DNA of 64,000 bases from the NCBI RefSeq assembly GCF_036669915.1, contig NC_089312.1, forward strand, positions 16,625,317 through 16,689,316, given 5' to 3'. The notes below the pieces were generated by a model. The model searched no databases and was not told the origin of the DNA. It was given only the letters and a program-made list of their open reading frames with translations. How positions within the stretch are numbered: the stretch's first letter is position 1; each line of letters begins with the position of its first letter. Positions 50,992 to 61,022 of this stretch are shown piece by piece. The stretch comes from Pocillopora verrucosa (Eukaryota > Cnidaria > Anthozoa > Scleractinia > Pocilloporidae). The translations under genes and the position numbers were made by a program.

Positions 50992-53770
50992 CTAATCAAC
51001 TGCTCCATAACATAAATTTGTACTCCTAGACAAGGGATCTTGTTCTGCAGAATATTTACAAAATGGTATAAACCTGCCACAACAATGTCTGAACTTGTTC
51101 CTAATCTTGACAGTAAATAAACAAAACAGAACAAAATCGGCAAATCCCTGACTGTTATCACCAATTCCCTGAAATTAAACAGGAATAATTAAAGTCATTT
51201 AGTAAAAAATACCTTTGAATACTTTAGTTCAATTTTACACATACTACATTGTTCAAAATTCTAACCATTTACACCTTAGAATCACATTATGACTTGATTA
51301 CTGGAATACTTGTAAATGATAATCTGAGTTAACTGAAGTCTCTCCTTCTCTCCTATATATATATACCTACCATATTAGTGTGAGCTTTTAAACTCAATCT
51401 GTCAATGCAACTCCCATTTTACAGCCTTCCAAACCACTATATATTGAATGAATTATTTAATATATACAAAAGGGTCAACTGATGGCTTTACCTGAGCCAA
51501 TGTTTCTATACTTTGGGTAATCATATCATTTCAAGTGCAATTTGGAATAAATAAGCACAAGTAAATTTTTTCAAAGACTAACAGAATTGCACGAGCCCAT
51601 GGGGTGAGTGCAATTTCTGGCTTTTGAAAGAATTTACAAGTGCTTATTTATTCCAAATTGCATGAGAAAAATCATGTGATTATGTATTGATAATTTACAT
51701 GAAAAAATAAGAGATAGATTATCATAATTATGCAGAGGCAAAGCCTGCACATCAAGTGCAAAAATAATTTATTCAAACAGTGCGTTTGGTCAAAACAACC
51801 ACGTACAATCAAAACAATAATATACAATGATATTTTCACATCTTTAAGGCATAAAAAAGTTCAAAGTCTGGCTAAACAGTTCAAGGAATTGTTCAGTATG
51901 GTTTGTTACTTCTTTGGACTGAATTAACCCTCTTCTACATTGAATTACCTGAAAACTGCATATATCTTATCCAGTTAGAATTGAGTATTTTTGTCATGTA
52001 TCTTATTAGAAACAACATCAAACTCTCCTCACGTTCAAAAAAGAGACAGGACAATCTAGTAGGAGAATCTTGCAGTCGATCAGGCTACAGCACTTCCATG
52101 CACCCCCTTCACTAATGGGGTTTAGTTAGAGGGTACTGGATGTGACTCATGGTCCAAACTCTGTAGACTTCAGATTTCTAGATTTATATTGTCTATTTAA
52201 CAAACAGATTCCAAGTTGCCATGCGTCTGTTCAGTAATAGATCACAGATGACGTCAAAATGTGGTAAGAACAAAAAAGAGGCACATGAGGTGCAGCCGAG
52301 TGTGTCACTGATGTTCTTACCACATTTTGACGTCCTCTGTGATCTATTACTGAACAGACGCATGGCAACTTGGAATCTATTTGTTTTATATAATAAAGAA
52401 TTAAAATATATAGAAAAAAAGTTTTAATGATGATGTCATCTATACATCTGTCCTCCAATAGATCATAAGTGAGAACCAATCAGAATGCATGCATAACTGA
52501 GCTTATTATATAATATCTAGAAATATGAAAAAGTTAAATGAGAAAATTTGAACTAAATTCTTTAGTTGTAAAATTCTGACAAGAAAAAATATCTGGATAT
52601 ATGTTGTCATTTTAATTCAACCACAAAGGAAACTTTAGAGGCAATCGAGTAGAGTACTTACATGGAGTATGATGAGCCATTTCAGCGCGGGTGGGTCACG
52701 CGGGTGATAAGCCAAGAAAAAAAAAAATCTTATGGTTCCCCAGATGCGTAACAAAATGAACACCACAGGGATAAATATTAATTTTAGTTCTGCCTTTCTT
52801 GCCACTTCAACTGATTTCAGAGTCAGAAAATGGCTTCCTGGAACAAATCCACAATTCAGCTATAAAGATGGAAAACAAAACAAAACAAAACTAAACAATA
52901 AGAAGAAATGTCTGTACTGTTCTACACCTACTGCACAGCCCTCTTTTCTGTAAAAGAGTAATTTTGTTACAATTCCGGTCTCCAATACTGACAGTGTTGA
53001 TTGTGCGGACCCTATCAGGGGCAATTTGATGGGTGTGCTTACCAGTGGGTACTTGAATGTTATGGAAGAGAGGGATTGAGGCCGTGGAGTGGGGTCAAAC
53101 GGGTAACACCTACCTCATGTTTGATTTGCAACTTAACCAAAACGCAGAACACGGAAATTGCAATGTATGCTAAGATTTCCCATCCCTTTCCAGCAATGGA
53201 CATCCACAAAACAGTCCACCACCATGCTTTTCCACTTTCAGACTTGATCCAACACCATCCCGATGACACCATGTCCTGGGAGTTTCCTACTGCTTGTACC
53301 CCAAAGCCTACCGCCGCTATCACCACAGGAATTCCCCATGCCGTTACATGAAACAACCACATAGTGATTTTCTCCGTCCTCTCAGTAATTTTTTTGCAAA
53401 TCGTCAAATAAAAATAAAGGGATAAATACACGGTCCAAAAGAAAGATGACAAAATGGCAGCGATGTTAACCGTTGCTTGGATTTCACAAGTTATTAGGTC
53501 GTTGTTCAAAAAGATGCCTATTATGTTGGAGCTGGCCACCAGGAGATCGCCAAACGATATAAAAACGATCATGAGACGAGATTTTGTTCTCACATCGGGC
53601 CACAGGCAGAACGTGATAATAATAGTTAAAGATCCCAGGATAGAAAGTGATGCTGCTGTAGTGGACAAGATCTGATCGAGAGGCTTCTCTGCGATTTGTA
53701 CTTGTTTGTTGTCAGTTGTCGAAGAAACTTCGGTTGTAGTCAGCTGAAATACGCGAGAAATAACCACCAT
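50992..53770 (-). CDS. GPR157: G-protein-coupled receptor, GPR157-like
   Basis: Three exons, all phase 0, minus strand: 53770-53114, 52859-52662, 51168-50992; 343 aa (human 335). The seven segments are roughly 33-56, 66-88, 99-123, 137-159, 190-212, 244-270 and 279-302. Landmarks shared with GPR157 in order: LWPDVRTKSRLMIVFISFGD after TM1, SSFFWTVYLSLYFYLTI in TM3, WGIPVVI in TM4, GWCWI in the second extracellular loop, GKGWEILAYI in TM5, FIPVVFILLRIWGTIRF in TM6, and GIGDNSQGFADFVLF in TM7. C95 and C173 are placed for the usual disulfide. GPR157 belongs to the cAMP-receptor-like group related to secretin receptors and signals at cilia of neural progenitors in mammals; ligand and role here are unknown. 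Exon 2 carries 11 T in a row inside TM6, a slippage-prone spot. Two MITEs lie in the second intron. Confidence 0.94.
51520..51683. mobile_element. MITE with about 55-bp inverted arms
   Basis: The left arm has GTGCAATTTGGAATAAATAA, GCACAAGTAAATT and TTCAAAG. It pairs with the right arm CTTTTGAAAGAATTTACAAG, TGCTTATTTATTCCAAATTG and CATGAG. The interior is about 45 bp. It lies in a GPR157 intron, and a relic occurs at 40700. Confidence 0.8.
52206..52378. mobile_element. Long-hairpin MITE, about 66-bp near-perfect arms
   Basis: Left arm AGATTCCAAGTTGCCATGCG through GATGACGTCAAAATGTGGTAAGAAC (given in parts); the right arm is its reverse complement with about one mismatch. The loop of about 40 bp holds GAGTGTGTCACTGATG. 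A diverged copy lies at 40087. No coding capacity. Confidence 0.9.
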
Positions 53771-54012
53771 CCCCTTAAGTGCACACCCTTCAACTAACTT
53801 TTCGTATTCTTCTGATTAAATCAGTGCGTGATCTGGTCGTGTGAGATTTTGGAAGCCGGGAAATTACAGTTCCTTGTTGACGGTTGAAATTCACGCAACT
53901 TATCACGTGACGTTCCTTGGGCAGTGACCAAATGAAGGACGCGCGTGTGCTGTTTTGCCCGCGCGAGGATAGATCCCGCGACGATACGGGCCAATCCTCT
54001 AAATTTCCCCAC

Positions 54013-54212
54013 TTAACCTTTTAACTCCCAGATCAAATTTGTAATTCTCCTTACTGGCAACCATACAATTCTTTCAAAGAATTCAGTACTGGATTGACTA
54101 GTTATCCCCAAATTTATATTTTTCTTTATTCTTATCACTTCTTTGGTTGATATTGTATCGATATTGTAAGGAGAAATTCTGTCTTGATCACTCATGGGAG
54201 CTAAAGGGTTAA
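54013..54212. mobile_element. MITE of the CCCTTTAAC-ended family, about 200 bp
   Basis: It starts TTAACCTTTTAACTCCCAGA and ends GGGAGCTAAAGGGTTAA. The order is inverted relative to the copies at 8013 and 13931 (for example AATTCTCCTTACTGGCAACC and CAAGGAGAAATTC-type text). It lies upstream of GPR157. Confidence 0.85.
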
Positions 54213-54589
54213 AATGTTTAAATGGCAGAAATTTAAGACTAAAATACACTTTTTGGTGTGATCCAATGACAGCAATTGTAATCCTATATTTGTTCCTCTG
54301 GAGAACAGTTGTTAAAATCCAAAACTACTGCCTTTCCTATCTGTTTAATTTTACACAGTCTTAGGATTTCCATCCCATACATAAAAAAAGATGTACTAAA
54401 GGGGGCTGTATGAAATACACTTAGTAAAAAATTAGAAATTATAACATCTTGTGAGCACACTACTACAGTAAAGGATCAATTACCAATAAGCCCAATGTTT
54501 GCAATTCTTCCTGTATATCCCTCACTCTAAAGAGTGAATTAATTAGATGGCAGTGCAACACTTATGAAGGGAGACAAAGAGAAAATTAG

Positions 54590-55310
54590 GGGAAAGGGTA
54601 GAAAACCCAGGGAGGAAAGTAGGCAGAGAGAAGAGAATAAGAAGGTTGAACATAATAATGTGGGAGAAGAGTAGAAAAAGGCAGGGAGGAAAGTAAGGGC
54701 ATGAGGCAGAGAGAAATAGAGAAGAGAGAGGCCATAAATGATTTGGGAGAAGGGTGGAAAGGAAGGGAGGAGAGTAGGCGGAGAGAACAGAAGGAGAAAG
54801 TTAAATAATGTGGGGGAAGAATGAAAAAGGCAGGGAGGAAAGTAAGGGCATGAGGCAGAGAGAAATAAAGGAGAGAGAGAGGCAATGAATTATGTAGGAG
54901 AAGGGTCAGAAGGAAGAGAAGAAAGTAGGCTGAGAGAACAGAAGGAGAAAGTTAAATAATGTGGGGGAAGAATGAAAAAGGCAGGGAGAAAAGTAAGGGC
55001 ATGAGGCAGAGAGAAATAAAGGAGAGAGAGGCAATGAATTATGTAGGAGAAGGGTCAGAAGGAAGAGAAGAAAGTAGGCTGAGAGAACAGAAGGAGAAAG
55101 TTAAATAATGTGGGGGAAGAATGAAAAAGGCAGGGAGGAAAGTAAGGGCATGAGGCAGAGAGAAATAAAGGAGAGAGAGGCAATGAATTATGTAGGAGAA
55201 GGGTCAGAAGGAAGAGAAGAAAGTAGGCTGAGAGAACAGAAGGAGAAAGTTGAAGATAATAAAGTGGGGAAAGTGAAAAAGGCAGGGAGAAAAGTGACAA
55301 GGGAGGAAAA
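54590..55310. repeat. Purine-rich tandem repeat, unit about 150 bp, four to five copies
   Basis: GGGCATGAGGCAGAGAGAAA occurs at 54696, 54846, 54997 and 55146, a spacing of 149-151 bp. Nearly all bases on the plus strand are A or G, with a few fixed T and C. The two central units are close to identical. Confidence 0.95.
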
Positions 55311-55897
55311 GAAAGAGTAGGGAAATAACAAGGAAGGTATGAGCAAATTGGCAAAGGCTTGTAAAAAGTGTTACCTCAACAGGAATGAAACTGCAACAAT
55401 AACACCAGATTTTGGATCACAGAAAAACATTTATGAATTTGTTTCAGAAACAAACTGTGATCACATGTTTGAAAAACAAAATAGGAGGCAAGAGTTCTAT
55501 GGTAAGTAACAAAGTAAAATATAATTATACCAGACTGCTCTTGAAAAACATCATCATTAAAAAAACTAAGTGCCACATTGTGGTGCCTTAATATAGTGCC
55601 ATATTTTAGTGCCATGTTATACCATCACAATATGTCCCAAAAGCATAATGAACTTTCTAATATTTTGGAGCTGTTTTTCATAATTCAATTTTGAAGCAGG
55701 CCTGCTGTAACACAAGTCCTTTCTTCACTGCTATTACCCATTTTCCCTTATTGTTTGACTCAATGATAACATGTTCATGCTTGGATGTGTCTTTTAATAA
55801 TTTGAGAAAAGCTCGGTCCACAATTTTATACCCTTGTCTACTCTCTTCCATCTATTTGTAGATGTGCTTGAAGAATCTCTAGACAGTCTACTTGAAC

Positions 55898-55903
55898 TTT
55901 ATT
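55898..55903 (-). terminator. Polyadenylation signal AATAAA of TTC1
   Basis: AATAAA on the minus strand begins 14 bases after the TTC1 stop codon, which would give a very short 3' UTR. A later signal may be used instead. Confidence 0.45.
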
Positions 55904-55916
55904 CAAGCCTTCTAAA

Positions 55917-58900
55917 TTATTTTTGAAAATTAACCGAGTAGCCTCCAGAATTAGGATCCTGTTGAACCTTGAAATTGTCCGTAGACAGGCCGAAAGGCCG
56001 TAGAAAAACATTTCCTAAATCTTTGAGTTTCCCTAAACAAAAAAGAAATCAATGTCAACAAAGAATGAAAAACTGACATAGTATACAATAGATGCATGAG
56101 TTTGCAGTGTTCATGTCATGCATTTAAACAAAAACACGCAAACATCATTAAGCTTATAGCTATTTTTTTTCATGATTTACTTTTGTTTTCAAGATGGGGG
56201 TTTATTCCCCAATGCATGTAATCTGCTGACTTGAGGTATGGTTAATAAACTTTCCTAACAACAGGGTGGGCACCTTTTTAAGGTGGGCCCTTATTTGAAG
56301 TTGGGCACTTAATGGCACTAACAACTGCATCACTAAGTGGAGGTTGGGTGCCTGAAACATCCAGGAGCTTCCACTATTGGCAGCCAGCACCTAGATGGAG
56401 ACTTTTTCCATGGCTGGCAAATTCTGGCAACCCAGCCATGAGCCCCCACACAAGAAAGAGAAACAGGCACCCATCACATTGAATAAACAGTGGAAATAGA
56501 GAGGGAAGGTGTAGCGAAAACTGCCTGGATGATGAGCTAGCATTCCTCACAACACCGCAAGTTCACACACAAAGCACATGCAAGAACACCTCAAACAAAG
56601 AGCACATGGAATTCTGATGCATGTGCATATGCAAAAAACTACTGACTCGTAGAGATTGCTAATGCTCTTTGTTGTTAACTCTGTTAAACTGCATTTAACT
56701 GCATTAAATACAATACATGCATCTACACAAAAACCATCAATTGCATGTAATTTTTCTCCAGCATGCACAAAACTACATTCCAAAAAATGACACCCCCTTG
56801 ACATACATGTAGGTGCTGTACTTGTAATTGTGTCTAACTCACACAACTCCAAATCTTTGGAATTTCCCAAAAATTAAGTAGGGAAACTATTTGATGACTT
56901 TGGCAAGATGTACACTTGTACATGGTGTTCATTGTTATTGCAAGGGACACATGATGCAAGGGATACGTAATGCACACAATATTCAGCAAGTGCAAGTACC
57001 TTGTGAAAGGCATCAAAACTTTTTTTAACACATACCTATCATTTCCTCTTTCATTTTTTCATGCTTGACTTTTATTTGTTCAGGAAGTCTCTTCAGATAG
57101 TAAAGAAAAAAAAGAGAGTAAACATCTCATTGACATCAAATTGTCTGATCATTCTCACAAGTCTGTGATTCTCAGGAGTATATAGGTAATAAACAAGCAA
57201 ATAAGGACAGATAAATGGTGTTTAGTAGTTCATAGCACTGTCAATAGACTACATGTAATGTGAGTTCACACATTCAGGAAAAGAAGCAAATTCACATTAA
57301 AGAGACATACCCCATAGTTAAATTGTAAGCGGAATGTTACTTGACTTAATTCTTGGTTTGAAAATTATTATAGACAATGTAAATGTAAGGTGAAAATCAT
57401 GGTACATTGAGATAGCTTTCTTATATGGTAGCCACTCAGATGCATCCAAGTTAGTAAACATTCAGTAGACAATACAAAATCATTTACCATTAGTGCTTCT
57501 CTTGCCACATGAGATGAACGATCCATATCAAACACTTTCTGGTAATCTTGAAACAAATTGATCAAAAAATTCATTAACTTTCACCATACATTCTTAAGAA
57601 TAAAAATATTATCTTTTACAGGATTTTTCTTGGGTTACAAATGGAAACAGGGAAATACACCCTTGATGCCTTTTTCAATAAAAAAAAGAAGGAACCAAAC
57701 TAGAGAATGCAATCTAAAAAATACTGCCACCAAAAGGAGGGTTTTTCTTTTGAGTGCCATAATGCCAAAACCAAGGAAACCAATATGGACAATCAGAACG
57801 AGGGAGAAGCCAATAAGAACTCAAATTCAAAACAATCCAACTGCCTAAGAAACATTCAAATGCACGCAACAAAGTCAAGGTGGGTTTTGGTTTCTCACCT
57901 GACTGTTTGAGAAGAAGGTGTGAAGATTGAGGTAAATGCAAAACTAATTCAATTGGAGAGATGATTTAACCAGGCATTATAATTGTAAAAAAAGCCCCAG
58001 GAGTCCCACCTTGCAGGTGGACTAGACATTGTGTTGAGAAAATACAGAATTTATGAAAAAAAAAAGGCCACAACGATGCGTGAGAAAACATTTTCCTGAG
58101 TTTGTTTTGGGAGGACTCTTATCTAAGAAAGCTTTTCCTGCCAGAAGAGAATATTCAGCAATCCCCAAAAACTTGCAAGCCTCAATTTAAAAATTCCTTT
58201 TAACACTAGATTCACATGTCAAATAGCCACAAAAAAATGTGCATTGTATGCTTGTTATATAGGGTAATAAGTTTTTAGATGGTCTTGGGGAAAGGGGTTT
58301 AACCAGGTGTAACCTTTAGGTAAATTGGTTGTGGTGAAACAAAATAAATTGATAGGCAATCATCCTTCCTTGAAAATAAAAATACAAAACATTATATACT
58401 ACCATCCACTTGTATATATGATACACTCAAATTTTATTAATAAATTTTACCCTCTAATGCCTCTTCTAATCTGTCCTCGTGTTCAAAGCACTGAGCTCTC
58501 CTGAGTCTAACTTTGAGGTAATCCGAGTTTAGGTCTAAGGCTAGACAGAGAAAAAAAACCCACAAGATTAATGCAGGAACTTGTAATTAAGCATGTCCAT
58601 AGTAAAAGAACATCTGCAAGGTACATTGTATAAAGACAGTATCATTATTACTTTTTTTTGTTAGTACAGTATACCTGGTAATCATAAAATTGAACCTTTC
58701 ATTCAGTCACAAAATTTAACTAAAATTTTTTTTAACCTACACTTGAAGAAAAAAAACTTATAAACTAAAATGTAAAATCAACAATCTCTACCTTTTGTAC
58801 AGTCCTCTATTGCTTCTTTGTGTTGCTCCTATAAATAAAAACATTTCTTTGAATCAAGTATCAAGTTAAGCATGGCTAACCCACGTAAATATCAAGATTA

Positions 58901-61022
58901 TTATCTGTAAAAGTTATACCTACTGTGCATAACAGATAACTTGATGAAAAAAATAACATTAGGTACAGTGCACATATTACTGTGTTATTGCAGAGAAATC
59001 AAACAAAAAAACTTTTTGTGTTCATTACCCAGCAATCATCAGAAGTCTTTTTCACACTGCATCCTATCCCTTAAATCATAATATTATTTCTGATAACCAA
59101 TCATTATATAATATTATAGATCTCACAAAGGAGCAAACATACCATTTTAACCAGACAGGCTGCTCTGTTTGCATAAAATATGGATTTTTCCTTTGTAAAA
59201 TCATTTGGACATATCTTTATTGCACTGGTGTACAGTTCTCTAGCTTCAGGATATTCTAAATAAAAAATAAAAGAAATGAAACATTGATGACCCTTAACAT
59301 ACATGTATATTCATATTCATAAATTAAAACAAGATGATAGAGTAAATAGAGTATTTTTCATATTTGGTAAGTGGAGCTGTACATGAGAACATTACTGTCA
59401 GTATCTTCTTTTTTTCTTGAAATCTGATAGAAAGATTGATGGCATCGCTGTTTTTATGCTAAACAAAACTTTTAAATTTAACCATTCATTAAATAAAATG
59501 GTATAAATAAAATAACTTTGTCCTAAAGAGAATAAAGGCTTGACATTTTGTTCTGTTTGGCATGCGGATAGCTGGTACATATTGCAATAAAAATAGAAAT
59601 GCAAAAATACCTCAAGAACATGTCTTAATTTACTAGTGATCATAAGGGTTATTTTATCATCTCAGAGTACCATATACAAGTATGGCAGCCAAATTAACCC
59701 CATTTCAAGTGATTAGCAAGCTGTTAAACATACACCTGCTTGCGAAAAATATCTGGAGGTTACCATCATAAGCTAAAAAATATATCTTTTGTACTTTGTC
59801 ATATCCAGATGTAGCAAAACATTCCTGATCCTCAAATATTTACATGACAAGAAGTCATGGCCGATAAATTTCCTTCTCAATAACTTCTATATCAATGATC
59901 TAGACTAGTATGTACCCCTAGTATATCACATCAATATTACATATGGTTGAGATAAAAAGACATGTCTAATGTAACTCTAGTCAATTCTGTTTAGAGTCTT
60001 GACTAAATTTAAGATGACATCAAGACTTTTACACAGTGTACAGTGTTGATCTTGACCCCAAACTACCTATCTTGAGGAAAAAATTGTGCTATATATCATT
60101 TAACAGTTCCGTGAGAAAATTTCTAGTGTTGATTAGCTAACAAGTACATTGCACAAATACTCACTTACCACAAATATTCACTTACCAGATCTTTTAAAAT
60201 AATCATTGCCTTTTTCTTTAAATTCCTGTGCCTGTATTTTTCTTTCCTTAGTAAAACAAAATCAAGGTAAAAGAAAAAGTGAAAAGTGATTGTGCCCATA
60301 ATCAATAAAAAGAAATCCAAGCTGAAGTTCTAATTCTTATCAGATAGCTCTGGTAATCTGAGACAAAATCTACAAATTGTACAACAACGTAGATTGGCAC
60401 ACTTTTTAATTACGCATACTTTGTGGTAAAATTTTTTGGAACCCCCTATACCATTCTTATCTTACAATCTTGACCCTTTTTTATATCAAATGTGCCTTCA
60501 GTTGTCACTTGTTATGCAATGCAAGCGCTAAGCTGATAAAATTAATTAATTTACTCAAACTGTGCTTACAGGCGTGGATGAAGCTGTATAACAGTATGTA
60601 AAATGTAAAAAAATCTTTTGAAACATGTACGGCCGTATAAATTGAAACTCAAAGAATTCTAAAATCCTTACCTCCTTTTCTTCAGGTGTTAACCTTTCTT
60701 CTTCCTCCGCTACCTCGTTTTTTCCCTCTTTCTCTTCTTCATTCGTATCTTCACTCGACTTCGCTTTACAAGAGTTAATTTTTTCATTTAAATCCTCAAC
60801 TGCATCTTGAAATGTTTCACTTTCAGAATCTTCTCCAGAAACATTGTCAAACAACTCTTCAACTACCTGCGCGTTCGCAGAAAATTTAGACCTATTTTTT
60901 AAATGTTCTTCTTTTCTAACTTCTTCCACCGCGCACTGTTCATATTTTTCTCTATTCCCATCCAACCGTTCTTCAACAGATTTTCTTCCTTCTTCGGAAT
61001 CTTCGTCCACCTTAGACGCCAT
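55917..61022 (-). CDS. TTC1: Tetratricopeptide repeat protein 1 (TTC1)
   Basis: Eight exons, minus strand: 61022-60672, 60246-60186, 59255-59143, 58828-58792, 58540-58451, 57546-57488, 57090-57036, 56032-55917; all phases join; 293 aa (human 292). Exon 1 encodes an acidic disordered N terminus (residues 1-117). Three TPR motifs follow at about 124-157 ([20 protein letters not shown]), 162-195 ([20 protein letters not shown]) and 196-230 ([20 protein letters not shown]). The C terminus, with [20 protein letters not shown] and then SGGYSVNF, is the family signature. In mammals TTC1 binds HSP90/HSP70 tails and Ras or G-alpha-16, acting as a cytosolic adaptor; I infer the same type of role. The start is clear: ATG at the beginning of the acidic region, matching the family. 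Nothing is broken. Confidence 0.97.

Larger units (their letters stand above)
53771..55916. other. Intergenic region between GPR157 and TTC1
   Basis: It holds the GPR157 upstream flank, a MITE at 54013 and the purine-rich tandem array at 54590. Long frames across the array are low-complexity artefacts. No exon supported. Confidence 0.6.

Noticed and set aside
54586..55354. 99-codon frames on either strand
   Set aside because: Low-complexity translation of the purine-rich tandem repeat.
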